Shown: in pieces, positions 26,590 to 35,881 of the stretch | Layout: the number at the start of each line of letters is the position of its first letter | Position numbering within the stretch: the first letter of the stretch is position 1 | Origin: Aromatoleum bremense | Lineage (GTDB): Bacteria > Pseudomonadota > Gammaproteobacteria > Burkholderiales > Rhodocyclaceae | Direction of reading: 5' to 3' | Assembly (NCBI RefSeq): GCF_017894365.1 | Contig: NZ_CP059467.1 | Location: 1,860,001-1,924,000 of the forward strand | DNA length: 64,000 nucleotides | The notes under the pieces: generated by a model | Seen by the model: the letters and a program-made list of their open reading frames with translations, nothing else | The model's database searches: none | Told to the model about the DNA's origin: nothing | Translations under genes and position numbers: made by a program

Positions 26590-28538
26590 ACCGAACGCAT
26601 CCGTGGCGCGCCCGCGCCGTCCGTCGACGGCGTTCCGGCGTCGTCCGCACCCGCCGCCGCGGCCAGTTCGCGGCGCTTGAGCCACACCATCAGCAGCGAA
26701 ATCGCCGCCGGCGTCACACCCTGGATGCGCCCGGCCTGGCCGAGCGTCTCAGGCTTGTGCAGGTTCAGCTTCTGCTGCACTTCCTTCGACAGGCCGCGCA
26801 CCCGGCTGTAGTCGAGATCGGCCGGCAGCAGCGTCGATTCGGCCTGCAGCTGCTTCGCGACCTCGCCCTGCTGGCGGTCGATGTAGCCCTGGTATTTCGC
26901 CGCGATCTCGATCTGCTCGATGACTTGCGGGTCGGTCTCGGGGTTTTCCGGCGCGCCGGGAAGATTCATCAGGTCCGCGTAGCGCGTGTTCGGCCGGCGC
27001 AGCAACTCGAAGAAGCGGTATTCGCGCTCGAGCGCCTTGCCGACGACGCGCTCGGCGTCCGCAGCCGGCACGCGCGCCGGATGCGCCCAGGTCGCTCTCA
27101 ACCGGGCGGTCTCGCGCTCGATCGCCTCGCGCTTGGTGCAGAACGCGGCCCAGCGCACATCATCGACGAGGCCCAGCTCGCGGCCCTTTTCGGTCAGGCG
27201 CAGGTCGGCGTTGTCCTCGCGCAGCGAGAGGCGATATTCGGCGCGCGACGTGAACATGCGGTACGGCTCCGAGACGCCGCGCGTGATGAGGTCATCGACG
27301 AGCACGCCCAGATACGCCTCGTCGCGGCGCGGACACCACGCCTCGCGCCCGAGCACCTGCAGCGCGGCGTTCGCGCCGGCCAAGAGGCCCTGCGCGGCCG
27401 CCTCCTCGTAGCCGGTGGTGCCGTTGATCTGGCCGGCGAAGAAAAGCCCGTGGAAGCTCTTCGTCTCGAGGCTGCTCTTGAGGTTGCGCGGGTCGAAGTA
27501 GTCGTACTCGATCGCGTAGCCGGGACGCAGGATAAACGCGTTCTCGAGGCCGCGGATCGAGCGCACGACGGCGAGCTGCACGTCGAACGGCAGCGACGTC
27601 GAGATGCCGTTCGGGTAGATCTCGTTGGTCGTCAGCCCTTCGGGTTCGAGGAAGATATTGTGGCTGGTCTTGTCGGCGAAGCGGTGGATCTTGTCCTCGA
27701 TCGACGGGCAGTAGCGCGGCCCGACCCCTTCGATGACGCCGGAGTACATCGGCGAGCGGTCGAGGTTCGCACGGATGATGTCGTGCGTGCGCTCGTTGGT
27801 GTGCGTGATCCAGCACGGCAGCTGCTCCGGGTGCTGGGAGGCCTTGCCGAGGAAGCTGAACACCGGCACTGGGTCGTCACCGGGCTGCTCCTGCATCACC
27901 AAGAAGTCGATCGAGCGCCCGTCGAGCCGCGGCGGCGTACCGGTCTTCAGCCGCCCCTGCGGCAGCGCGAGTTCCTTCAGCCGCCGGCCGAGCGAGATCG
28001 CCGGCGGATCGCCCGCGCGTCCGGCCGAGTAGTGGTCGAGGCCGACATGGATCAGGCCGTTGAGGAAGGTGCCCGCGGTCAGCACGACCGCCGACGCCTC
28101 GAACGCGAGGCCGATCTGCGTGACGACGCCGGTGACGCGGTCGCCGGCGACGGTGAGGTCGTCGACCGCCTGCTGGAACAGCCACAGGTTCGGCTGGTTC
28201 TCGAGCCGGTGGCGGATCGCCGCCTTGTACAGCACGCGGTCGGCCTGCGCGCGCGTCGCGCGCACCGCCGGGCCTTTCGACGCGTTCAGGATGCGGAACT
28301 GGATGCCGCCTTCGTCGGTGGCCGCCGCCATCGCGCCGCCCAAGGCATCGACTTCCTTGACGAGATGGCCCTTGCCGATGCCGCCGATCGACGGGTTGCA
28401 GCTCATTTGCCCGAGCGTCTCGATGTTGTGCGTCAAGAGCAGCGTCTTCGCGCCGATGCGTGCGGCCGCGAGGGCGGCCTCGGTTCCGGCGTGGCCGCCG
28501 CCAACCACGATGACGTCGAAACGGGAGGGATAGAGCAT
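26586..28538 (-). CDS. mnmG: tRNA uridine-5-carboxymethylaminomethyl modification enzyme MnmG (GidA)
   Basis: A 650-residue FAD enzyme that with MnmE modifies wobble uridine 34 of several tRNAs. The N-terminal FAD motif is [17 protein letters not shown]. The family blocks [17 protein letters not shown] and [18 protein letters not shown] are intact, and the C-terminal MnmE-binding helical domain includes [11 protein letters not shown] 28538 gives the standard beginning [15 protein letters not shown]. In-frame codons further upstream are not conserved in style. It heads the gid-par operon, divergent from an MFS gene. Confidence 0.97.
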   Translation of the reverse strand: MLYPSRFDVIVVGGGHAGTEAALAAARIGAKTLLLTHNIETLGQMSCNPSIGGIGKGHLVKEVDALGGAMAAATDEGGIQFRILNASKGPAVRATRAQADRVLYKAAIRHRLENQPNLWLFQQAVDDLTVAGDRVTGVVTQIGLAFEASAVVLTAGTFLNGLIHVGLDHYSAGRAGDPPAISLGRRLKELALPQGRLKTGTPPRLDGRSIDFLVMQEQPGDDPVPVFSFLGKASQHPEQLPCWITHTNERTHDIIRANLDRSPMYSGVIEGVGPRYCPSIEDKIHRFADKTSHNIFLEPEGLTTNEIYPNGISTSLPFDVQLAVVRSIRGLENAFILRPGYAIEYDYFDPRNLKSSLETKSFHGLFFAGQINGTTGYEEAAAQGLLAGANAALQVLGREAWCPRRDEAYLGVLVDDLITRGVSEPYRMFTSRAEYRLSLREDNADLRLTEKGRELGLVDDVRWAAFCTKREAIERETARLRATWAHPARVPAADAERVVGKALEREYRFFELLRRPNTRYADLMNLPGAPENPETDPQVIEQIEIAAKYQGYIDRQQGEVAKQLQAESTLLPADLDYSRVRGLSKEVQQKLNLHKPETLGQAGRIQGVTPAAISLLMVWLKRRELAAAAGADDAGTPSTDGAGAPRMRSV

Positions 28539-28773
28539 GGGTGCGCGCCGAAAAGGCCGATCGAGCGGGAAGGGCGAGGATTTTACGCTGTTGCGGCGCG
28601 AAAGCACAGTGTTTCCCACCGCTGTTCCACGGAAAAACGTCGTCCAAACAGTCTGTTACCGTCTGCCGCGAGCCGACGCGCACGCCGCCGGCGCGGGGCG
28701 GGCGCTGCCGCTGCGCTTTGCGCGGCATAATCCGGCCGACGGTTTCATCCACCTCGCAAGGGAGCCGGACGGC

Positions 28774-29988
28774 ATGGCGACAGGCGGCAGCGACAGCACC
28801 AGCGCGGAAGCGGTGCGCCGCATTCCTCCCGGCATCTGGGCGCTGGGCTTCGTCTCGATGCTGATGGACGTGTCGTCGGAGATGATCCACGCGCTGCTGC
28901 CGATATACCTCGTGACGACGCTCGGCGCCTCGACGCTCGCGGTCGGCTTCATCGAAGGGATCGCTGAAGCGACCGCGTCGATCACGAAGGTGTTCTCCGG
29001 CGCGCTGTCCGACTGGCTCGGCCGCCGCAAGCTGCTCGCGGCGATCGGCTACGGGCTCGCAGCGTTCACGAAACCGGTGTTCCCGCTCGCCGAAACGCTC
29101 GGCTGGGTCGTCGCGGCACGCTTCGTCGATCGCATCGGCAAGGGCATCCGCGGGGCGCCGCGCGACGCGCTGATCGCCGACCTCGCCCCGCCGAAGCTGC
29201 GCGGTGCCGCGTTCGGGCTGCGGCAATCGCTCGACACCGTCGGCGCGTTCCTCGGCCCGCTGCTCGCGGTCGGGCTGATGTGGCTGACGTCCGAGAACAT
29301 CCCGCTGGTGTTCTGGGTCGCGGTCGTGCCGGCCTTCGGCGCGTTCGCGCTGATCGTGTTCGCGGTGCACGACGCGCCGCGACCCGCCGGGGCCCATGCC
29401 GTCCGCAAGCCGCTGTCGGCCGCCGAGCTGCGGCGCCTGCCGGCCGAATACTGGTGGACCGTCGCGCTGTCGGCGGTCTTCACGCTCGCGCGCTTCAGCG
29501 AGGCCTTCCTCGTGCTGCGTGCGCAGGAGATCGGCGTCGCGGCGACCCTCGTGCCGTTCGTGCTCGTGCTGATGAACGTCGTCTACGCGCTGTCGTCGTA
29601 CCCGGCCGGCGTGCTCGCCGACCGCTTCGACCGCCCGCGGCTGCTCGCGCTCGGCTTCGCGCTGCTGGTGGCCGCCGACCTCGCGTTCGGCCTCGTCGAC
29701 GGCCTCGCCGGGCTTGCGCTCGGGCTCGTGCTGTGGGGACTGCACATGGGGATGACGCAGGGGCTGCTCGCGGCGCTGGTCGCGGACGCGGCACCGGCCG
29801 CGCTGCGCGGCACCGCGTTCGGCCTGTTCAACCTCGTCGGGGGGCTCGCGCTGCTCGCCGCGAGCGTCATCGCCGGCGCGCTGTGGGATGCCTACGGCTC
29901 CGGTACGACCTTTGTCGCCGGCGCCGCGTTCGCGGCAATCGCGCTCGTCGGGCTGCTGCCGCTGCGCGGCCGCCGGCGGGCGTCCTGA
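28774..29988 (+). CDS. MFS transporter
   Basis: A 404-residue major facilitator with about 12 hydrophobic segments. The MFS signature between TM2 and TM3 reads SDWLGRRKLL, and a repeated version in the second half is ADRFDRPRLLAL. The motif DRIGKGIRGAPRDALIAD after TM4 is typical of a large uncharacterised MFS subgroup. The substrate cannot be inferred. It is divergent from mnmG and ends four bases before the convergent tpx stop codon. Confidence 0.88.
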   Translation: MATGGSDSTSAEAVRRIPPGIWALGFVSMLMDVSSEMIHALLPIYLVTTLGASTLAVGFIEGIAEATASITKVFSGALSDWLGRRKLLAAIGYGLAAFTKPVFPLAETLGWVVAARFVDRIGKGIRGAPRDALIADLAPPKLRGAAFGLRQSLDTVGAFLGPLLAVGLMWLTSENIPLVFWVAVVPAFGAFALIVFAVHDAPRPAGAHAVRKPLSAAELRRLPAEYWWTVALSAVFTLARFSEAFLVLRAQEIGVAATLVPFVLVLMNVVYALSSYPAGVLADRFDRPRLLALGFALLVAADLAFGLVDGLAGLALGLVLWGLHMGMTQGLLAALVADAAPAALRGTAFGLFNLVGGLALLAASVIAGALWDAYGSGTTFVAGAAFAAIALVGLLPLRGRRRAS

Positions 29989-29991
29989 CGA

Positions 29992-30492
29992 CTACTTCAG
30001 CGCGGCGAGCGCTGCGGCATAGTCCGGCTCGTCCTTGATCTCGCCGACGAGCTGCGAATGCAGCACGCGGTTGTTCTCGTCGAGCACGACGACGGCGCGC
30101 GCGGCAAGCCCCTGCAACGGCCCCGACGCGATCTCGACGCCGTAGTCGCTCAGAAACTCGCGCCCGCGCAGCGTCGACAGCGTGACGACGTTGTCGAGGC
30201 CTTCGGCGACGCAGAAGCGCTTCGCGGCAAACGGCAGATCACCCGAAATCACCAGCACGACAGTGTTGTCGAGCTTGCCCGCTTCGGCGTTGAACTTGCG
30301 GGTGGACGTCGCGCAAGTCGGCGTGTCGAGGCTCGGCACGATGTTCAGCACCTTGCGCTTGCCGGCGTACTTGTCGAGCGTGACGTCGGCGAGGTCGGCG
30401 CCGACCAGCGACAGCGGCGGCGCGGTATCGCCCGGCTGCGGGAACTTGCCGGCGACCTCGATCGGATTGCCACCCAGGGTAACTTTGCTCAT
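29992..30492 (-). CDS. tpx: Thiol peroxidase, atypical 2-Cys peroxiredoxin
   Basis: A 166-residue peroxidase that reduces hydroperoxides using thioredoxin. The peroxidatic Cys60 lies in [14 protein letters not shown] and the resolving Cys94 in [10 protein letters not shown]. The N-terminus [15 protein letters not shown] is typical of Tpx. ATG 30492 has GAGGAGAG six bases upstream. Confidence 0.96.
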   Translation of the reverse strand: MSKVTLGGNPIEVAGKFPQPGDTAPPLSLVGADLADVTLDKYAGKRKVLNIVPSLDTPTCATSTRKFNAEAGKLDNTVVLVISGDLPFAAKRFCVAEGLDNVVTLSTLRGREFLSDYGVEIASGPLQGLAARAVVVLDENNRVLHSQLVGEIKDEPDYAAALAALK

Positions 30493-30650
30493 CGATCTCT
30501 CCTCTGCTTGGATTGGGGCTTTCGGGTCACGGGGCATGACGTGGTGACGAAGTCATGGCGGACCTAGTCTAGCCGCGAATGCGGCGGATGGGAAAGACGG
30601 GAATCAGGTATCGCGCGGAGCCTGACGGCGTCCCCGCGCTACCTCGTGAC

Positions 30651-31814
30651 TCAGGAATGGCGCGGCTTGCCGGCCTTCGCGTCCTCATACCACAGCGCGT
30701 GGTGCTCCTTCGCCCAGGTCTCGTCGACGTAGCCCGTCCGCATCGCCCGGTACGCGCCTTCCAGGCCGATCGTGCCGAGGTAGATGTGGCCGAGCGACAG
30801 CGCGATCAGCAGGATCGACGCGGTCGCATGGATGACGTTCGCCCATTGCATCGTCGCGCGGAGCTGGCCGAAGTTCGGGAAATCCAGCACCAGCCCGGAG
30901 CCGGCGACGATCAGGCCGAGAACCGCAACGCCGCCCCAAAACCACGCCTTCTCGCCGAAATTGAAGCGCCCCGACGGCACGTGTTCACCGCTGATCAAGC
31001 CGCCCGCCTTGCGGATCCAGACACGATCGCTCGCATGCCAGAGGTTGTCGCGGGCGAAGGCGAGGATCATCAGCACGGTGAACGCGAGGAACACCGGCCC
31101 GATGTAGTTGTGGATGTTCTTGCCGACGACGAGCAGCACGCCGAGCGCGTCGTGCCCGAGCAGCGGGGCGACGAGGTGCTTGCCGAACAGGATCGCGAGC
31201 CCGGTGACGGCGAGCAGCACGAAGGTGATCGCGGTGCCCCAATGGACGACGCGCTCGAACACGCTGAAGCGCTCGATGCGGCGGCCGGTCGGCGCGGCGT
31301 GCAGCCTGATCATGCCCTTCACGGCGTAGAACACCCCGATCGCGAGCGGCACGACCAGCAGCAGGACGCCGCCGTACTGCTTGATCGGGCCGTTGCGCAT
31401 CTGGCGCCAGGTGTTGCCTTCGTCCTGGATCAGCACGCCGGTCTCCGGGCCGCGCACCGTCGTGAAGAACGCCTCGCCGGAGCGCGCCTGGCGCCACATC
31501 GGTGCGTCGTTCAGCGGTCCGGCCCGCTCCCGCTCGCGCTGCCGGGTCTGTTCACGTTGCCCGGCCTGTTCGCCCTGCCGGACTTGTTCACTTTGCTGGA
31601 TCTCTTCGCCCTGCTGGATCTCTTCGCCCTGCTGGATCTCTTCGCCCTGCTGGAGCTGTCCGCGCTGACGGGTCTGTTCGCGCAGCTGGCGTTGCACCGG
31701 TTCGCCGCCCGGCTCGGCTTGCGCCAGCACCGGCGGCGCAGCCAGCGCCAGCAGCCACAGCGCGAGCGCCAGCAGCAGACCCCGGTCGCCGCGCCGCATC
31801 AGGCTCGTGCTCAT
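30651..31814 (-). CDS. fdhC: Formate dehydrogenase cytochrome b (gamma) subunit
   Basis: A 387-residue membrane subunit that passes electrons from the FeS beta subunit to the quinone pool. A signal peptide occupies residues 1-32. A Gln/Glu/Arg-rich periplasmic insert (about 40-98) includes three copies of QQGEEI. Membrane segments lie near 148-167, 192-212, 236-254, 290-310 and 326-346. Candidate haem ligands are His191, His235, His329 and His343. The insert is absent from the compact E. coli FdnI. It is the last gene of the formate dehydrogenase operon. Confidence 0.9.
   Translation of the reverse strand: MSTSLMRRGDRGLLLALALWLLALAAPPVLAQAEPGGEPVQRQLREQTRQRGQLQQGEEIQQGEEIQQGEEIQQSEQVRQGEQAGQREQTRQRERERAGPLNDAPMWRQARSGEAFFTTVRGPETGVLIQDEGNTWRQMRNGPIKQYGGVLLLVVPLAIGVFYAVKGMIRLHAAPTGRRIERFSVFERVVHWGTAITFVLLAVTGLAILFGKHLVAPLLGHDALGVLLVVGKNIHNYIGPVFLAFTVLMILAFARDNLWHASDRVWIRKAGGLISGEHVPSGRFNFGEKAWFWGGVAVLGLIVAGSGLVLDFPNFGQLRATMQWANVIHATASILLIALSLGHIYLGTIGLEGAYRAMRTGYVDETWAKEHHALWYEDAKAGKPRHS
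31593..31646. repeat. Three tandem 18-bp repeats inside the formate dehydrogenase gamma gene
   Basis: Three nearly identical 18-base units (ctgctggatctcttcgcc) at 31593, 31611 and 31629 encode the repeated hexapeptide QQGEEI. They are in frame, so copy-number change would lengthen or shorten the periplasmic linker without a frameshift. Confidence 0.9.
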
Positions 31815-31824
31815 CGCGCTCTCC

Positions 31825-32052
31825 TCACTCGACCCGCTGGTATTCGTTCTGGCTGCGGACGCGGTCGTGCAGCGCGCGCTCCCAGGCCGTCTTGTCGCCG
31901 TTGAACGCGCCGCCCTCCCACGGCCGCGCATCGGCCTTGCCCTGGTACCTGCCCTGCTCGTACTGCACGACCTGCGGCTCTTCGCTGCAGCCGGCCAGCA
32001 GCAGGAGCGCCGCCGCGGCTGCCGGCAGACCGATCGGAAAACGCGGTTTCAT
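31825..32052 (-). CDS. Small lipoprotein of the formate dehydrogenase operon
   Basis: A 75-residue predicted lipoprotein: a short basic start, a hydrophobic core, and lipobox LLAGC (Cys about 22). A polar tail without a recognised domain ends QNEYQRVE. Its start codon overlaps the beta-subunit stop (ATGA) and the gamma subunit starts ten bases after its end, so it is an integral operon member. It may be an assembly or docking factor at the membrane, inferred from position only. Confidence 0.8.
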   Translation of the reverse strand: MKPRFPIGLPAAAAALLLLAGCSEEPQVVQYEQGRYQGKADARPWEGGAFNGDKTAWERALHDRVRSQNEYQRVE

Positions 32053-32654
32053 TTCGCTTCCTCCTTGTCCTTGCCATACGCCGTCATCCAGCCCCACGCC
32101 TCGAACCCTTTGCCGCGCCGCAGCGCGCGTTCGCGGAAGATGTCGGAAAGCTCGGCCGCGTCGCCGGCGAGCAGTGCTTTCGTCGAGCACATCTCGGCGC
32201 ACAGCGGCAACTTGCCCTGGGCGAGCCGGTTGCGGCCGTATTTCTCGAACTCGGCGTCGGAGTGGTTTTCTTCCGGACCGCCGGCGCAGAACGTACATTT
32301 GTCCATCTTGCCGCGCGCGCCGAACGCCGCCGGGCCGTTCGGGAACTGCGGCGCGCCGAACGGACAGGCGTAGAAGCAGTAGCCGCAGCCGATGCAGCCG
32401 TCCTTGTCGTGCAGCACGACGCCTTCCTCGGTGTGGTAGATCACGTTGGTCGGGCACACCGCGATGCACGGCGCGTCCGAGCAGTGCATGCACGCGACCG
32501 ACATCGAGCGCTCGCCCGGCACACCGTCGTTGATCGTCACGACGCGGCGGCGATTGACGCCCCACGGCACCTCATGCTCGTTCTTGCAGGCGGTGACGCA
32601 GCCGTTGCACTCGATGCAGCGCTCGGCGTCACACAGGAATTTCATGCGTGCCAT
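32049..32654 (-). CDS. fdhB: Formate dehydrogenase FeS (beta) subunit
   Basis: A 201-residue electron-transfer subunit. Four cysteine clusters for 4Fe-4S centres are visible: CIECNGCVTAC, CMHCSDAPCIAVCP, CIGCGYCFYACP, and a C-terminal split cluster with CTFC and CAEMC. Unlike E. coli FdnH there is no C-terminal membrane anchor, so contact with the gamma subunit must be peripheral. It starts 16 bases after the alpha subunit stop. Confidence 0.94.
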   Translation of the reverse strand: MARMKFLCDAERCIECNGCVTACKNEHEVPWGVNRRRVVTINDGVPGERSMSVACMHCSDAPCIAVCPTNVIYHTEEGVVLHDKDGCIGCGYCFYACPFGAPQFPNGPAAFGARGKMDKCTFCAGGPEENHSDAEFEKYGRNRLAQGKLPLCAEMCSTKALLAGDAAELSDIFRERALRRGKGFEAWGWMTAYGKDKEEAK

Positions 32655-32670
32655 CTTCTTCCCCTCCCCA

Positions 32671-35577
32671 TCAGGCTTTGGCTACGCGGCACAGCGTCGT
32701 CTTGGTTTCCTGCATCATCGTCACCGAGTCGTAGCCGTAGGTCGTCGCGGTGTTGACCGCTTCGCCGCGCACGATCGGCGCCGCGCCCTCCGGGTAGTAC
32801 TCAAGCATGTCGCGGCCCTGCCACCAGCCGGAGAAGTGGAACGGCAGGAACACCGTGCCGGGCGCGACGCGCTGCGTGACCTGCGCCCGCACCTTCAGCT
32901 TCGCCTTGGTCGGCGACTCGACCCAGATGTAGTCGCCGTTGCGAAAACCCGCGTCGTTGGCGTCCTTCGGGTTCACCTCGGCGAACATCTCCTGCTGCAG
33001 CTCGGCGAGCCACGGGTTCGAGCGCGTCTCCTCGCCGCCGCCTTCGTATTCGACGAGCCGCCCCGAAGTCATGATCAGCGGGTATTCCTTCGAGATGTCG
33101 CGGACCTTGTCCTGCAGCGTCTTGTACAGCGTCGGCAGGCGCCAGAACTTCATCTTGTCGTCGTGCGTCGGGTACTTCTCGACCAAATCCGGCCGCGGCG
33201 AGTAGATCGGCTCGCGGTGCAGTGGCACCGGGTCGGGGAAGTTCCACACCAGCGCGCGCGCCTTCGCGTTGCCGAACGGGTGCATGCCGTGGTTCTGCAT
33301 CGCGACGCGGATGATGCCGCCCGACAGATCCGTCTTCCAGTTCCTGCCTTCGGCCGCGGTCTTCTCGGCGTCGGTGAGCTCGTCCCACCAGCCGAGCTTC
33401 TTCAAGAGCACGCCGTCGAACTCCGGATAACCCATCTGCAGTTCGGCGCCTTTTGACGCCGAGCCGTCCTCGGCGAGCAGCGACACGCCGTCCCGCTCGA
33501 CGCCGAAGTTCGCGCGGAAGTTGCCGCCGCCTTCCATGACGTGCTTGGAGGTGTCGTACAGGTTCGGCGTGCCGGGATGCTTCAACTCCGGGTTCCCGTA
33601 GCACGGCCAGGGCAGCCCGAAATACTCGCCATCGCACGGTCCGCCGTTGGCGCGCAAGGTCTTCACGTCGAATGTGTGCATGTTCTGCATGTGCAGCTTC
33701 AGCCGCTCGGGCGACTGGCCGGTGTAGCCGATCGTCCACGTGCCGCGGTTGATCTCGCGCAGGATGTCCTCCGGCTCCGGCTCGTCCCAGCCCTGCTTGT
33801 CCTTGACGAGCTTGATGTTCTTCACGAGCTCGTCGGCGAAGCCGAATTTCCTCGCGAACGCGTACATGATGGTGTGGTCGGGCTTCGATTCGAACAGCGG
33901 CTCGATGACTTTCTCGCGCCACTGCAGCGAACGGTTCGACGCGGTCGCCGAGCCCGAGGTCTCGAACTGCGTCGCGGCCGGCAGCAGATACACGCCGTCC
34001 TTCCTGACCATCGCGGCCATCGATGCGGTCGCCGACGGGTACGGGTCGATGACGACGAGCGTGTCGAGCTTCTTCATCGCCTCGACCATCTCGGCGCCGC
34101 GCGTCTGCGAGTTCGGCGCATGGCCCCAGTAGACGACCGCGCGCAGGTTGCCGCCCGGCTGGTCGATCGCCTCGGGGTTCTCGAGCACGCCATCGATCCA
34201 GCGCGACACCGTGATGCCGGACTTCGTCATCAGCTCTTCGGACGCGTAGCGGCCCTTGACCCACTCGTAGTCGATGCCCCAGACGCGGCACCAGTGCTGC
34301 CACGAACCCGCGGCGAGCCCGTAGTAGCCGGGCAGCGAATCGGGGTTCGGGCCGACGTCGGTCGCGCCCTGCACGTTGTCGTGGCCGCGGAAAATGTTCG
34401 TGCCGCCGCCCGCGATGCCGACGTTGCCGAGCACCAGCTGCAGGATGCACATCGCGCGCACGTTCGCGTTGCCGACCGTGTGCTGCGTCTGTCCCATGCA
34501 CCACACGACCGTCGACGGGCGGTTCTTGGCGAGCGTCTCGGCGATCGTGTAGACCTGCTCCTCCGCGATGCCGGTGACTTCGAGCACCTTGTCCGGCGTC
34601 CATTTCATGACTTCCTCGCGCACCTTGTCGAGGCCGTAGACGCGCTGGCGGATGTATTCCCGGTCTTCCCAACCGTTCTCGAAAATGTGGTACAGCATGC
34701 CCCAGATGAACGGGATGTCGGTGCCCGAGCGGATGCGCGCGTAATAATCTGCTTTCGCCGCGGTGCGCGTGAAGCGCGGGTCGACGACGATCATCTTCGC
34801 GCCGGTCTCCTTCGCATGCAGGATGTGCAGCAGCGACACCGGGTGCGCTTCGGCGGCGTTCGAGCCGATGAACAGCATCGCTCGCGCGTTCTGCATGTCG
34901 TTGTAGGAGTTCGTCATCGCGCCGTAGCCCCAGGTGTTGGCGACGCCGGCGACGGTGGTGGAGTGACAGATGCGCGCCTGGTGGTCCATGTTGTTCGTGC
35001 CGAAGAAGGACACGAACTTGCGCATCAGGTAGGACTGCTCGTTGCTGTGCTTGCTCGATCCGATCCAGTACACCGCGTCGGGGCCGGACTCCTCGCGGAT
35101 CTTCAGCAGCCGGTCGCCGACCTCGTTTATCGCCTGCTCCCAGCTGATCTTCTGGTATTTGCCGTCGACGAGCTTCATCGGGTATTTCAGCCGGTGCTCG
35201 CCGTGGCCGTGCTCGCGCACCGACGCGCCTTTCGCGCAGTGCGCACCGAGGTTGATCGGCGAGTCGAACACCGGCTCCTGGCGCACCCACACGCCGTTCT
35301 TCACGATCGCGTCGATCGCACAGCCGACCGAGCAGTGCGTGCAGACGGTGCGGCGCACTTCCTCGCCGCCGGTCGCGGACTGCCCTCCCGCACTCGCAGC
35401 ATCCGCGCTGCCGATCAGGTTGTACGGCAACTGCGCCGCGAGCACGCCCGCCCCGGCGCCGAGGCCGGACCGCCTGAGGAACGCGCGCCGGTCCATCGTC
35501 GCCCCGAGATGCCGGGCCATCGGGCTCGCCAACTGACGGAAGGCGTTGCCGGGCGCCGCATTCTTCTTGATGAGCAT
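32671..35577 (-). CDS. fdhA: Formate dehydrogenase catalytic (alpha) subunit, molybdenum or tungsten, Cys type
   Basis: A 968-residue oxidoreductase that converts formate to CO2, exported folded by the Tat pathway (RRAFLRRSG near residues 30-38). A 4Fe-4S centre is bound by Cys79, Cys82, Cys86 and Cys114. The metal ligand, selenocysteine in E. coli FdnG, is encoded as an ordinary cysteine, Cys204 in ARICHSTTV, so no Sec machinery is required. The molybdopterin-binding regions (GSNAAEAHPV, GHDNVQGATD, ATQFETSGSATASNRS) are intact. The start codon has AGGGAGAA seven bases upstream. Confidence 0.96.
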   Translation of the reverse strand: MLIKKNAAPGNAFRQLASPMARHLGATMDRRAFLRRSGLGAGAGVLAAQLPYNLIGSADAASAGGQSATGGEEVRRTVCTHCSVGCAIDAIVKNGVWVRQEPVFDSPINLGAHCAKGASVREHGHGEHRLKYPMKLVDGKYQKISWEQAINEVGDRLLKIREESGPDAVYWIGSSKHSNEQSYLMRKFVSFFGTNNMDHQARICHSTTVAGVANTWGYGAMTNSYNDMQNARAMLFIGSNAAEAHPVSLLHILHAKETGAKMIVVDPRFTRTAAKADYYARIRSGTDIPFIWGMLYHIFENGWEDREYIRQRVYGLDKVREEVMKWTPDKVLEVTGIAEEQVYTIAETLAKNRPSTVVWCMGQTQHTVGNANVRAMCILQLVLGNVGIAGGGTNIFRGHDNVQGATDVGPNPDSLPGYYGLAAGSWQHWCRVWGIDYEWVKGRYASEELMTKSGITVSRWIDGVLENPEAIDQPGGNLRAVVYWGHAPNSQTRGAEMVEAMKKLDTLVVIDPYPSATASMAAMVRKDGVYLLPAATQFETSGSATASNRSLQWREKVIEPLFESKPDHTIMYAFARKFGFADELVKNIKLVKDKQGWDEPEPEDILREINRGTWTIGYTGQSPERLKLHMQNMHTFDVKTLRANGGPCDGEYFGLPWPCYGNPELKHPGTPNLYDTSKHVMEGGGNFRANFGVERDGVSLLAEDGSASKGAELQMGYPEFDGVLLKKLGWWDELTDAEKTAAEGRNWKTDLSGGIIRVAMQNHGMHPFGNAKARALVWNFPDPVPLHREPIYSPRPDLVEKYPTHDDKMKFWRLPTLYKTLQDKVRDISKEYPLIMTSGRLVEYEGGGEETRSNPWLAELQQEMFAEVNPKDANDAGFRNGDYIWVESPTKAKLKVRAQVTQRVAPGTVFLPFHFSGWWQGRDMLEYYPEGAAPIVRGEAVNTATTYGYDSVTMMQETKTTLCRVAKA

Positions 35578-35589
35578 CGCGTGTTCTCC

Positions 35590-35808
35590 CTAGATCCGCG
35601 CGCTGCGGTAGTAACGGCGCATGTGTTCACTGACGCCAGCGTCGTGCGCGGAGGTCGCGACCGCCTCGACGACTGCCGCCGCTTCGGGCACCGTCTTCCC
35701 CGCTGCCGCAGCGACTGCGGCCGCTGCGGCAGCCCCTCCCGTGCCGAGCGTCAGCAGGAATTGGCGACGTTGCAGTGCGGGTTTCCTGTCGTCCCTGTTG
35801 CTTTCCAT
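35590..35808 (-). CDS. Formate dehydrogenase-region Tat-leader peptide
   Basis: A 72-residue protein with a near-complete Tat signal, LQRRQFLLTLGTGG followed by an Ala-rich hydrophobic core, and then only about 35 residues ending HMRRYYRSARI. It matches the small family found beside formate dehydrogenase genes and known as the formate dehydrogenase region Tat target. It lies 12 bases before fdhA and is probably co-translated. The role is unknown, possibly a small subunit or an export partner. Confidence 0.85.
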   Translation of the reverse strand: MESNRDDRKPALQRRQFLLTLGTGGAAAAAAVAAAAGKTVPEAAAVVEAVATSAHDAGVSEHMRRYYRSARI

Positions 35809-35881
35809 GTCCCTTTCTCCCAAAACCGGTTGCCGGGCGCGTTCGCCGGGTCCGAAGTCTGTAAACGCGGACTCGCGCAGC

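Noticed and set aside
28623..28638. parS-like sequence TGTTCCACGGAAAAAC
   Set aside because: It matches about 11 of 16 positions and breaks the palindrome in its second half, so it is too weak to call a ParB site.
31593..31646. Short tandem repeats as a CRISPR array
   Set aside because: The 18-base units are directly adjacent without spacers and are in frame in a protein gene.
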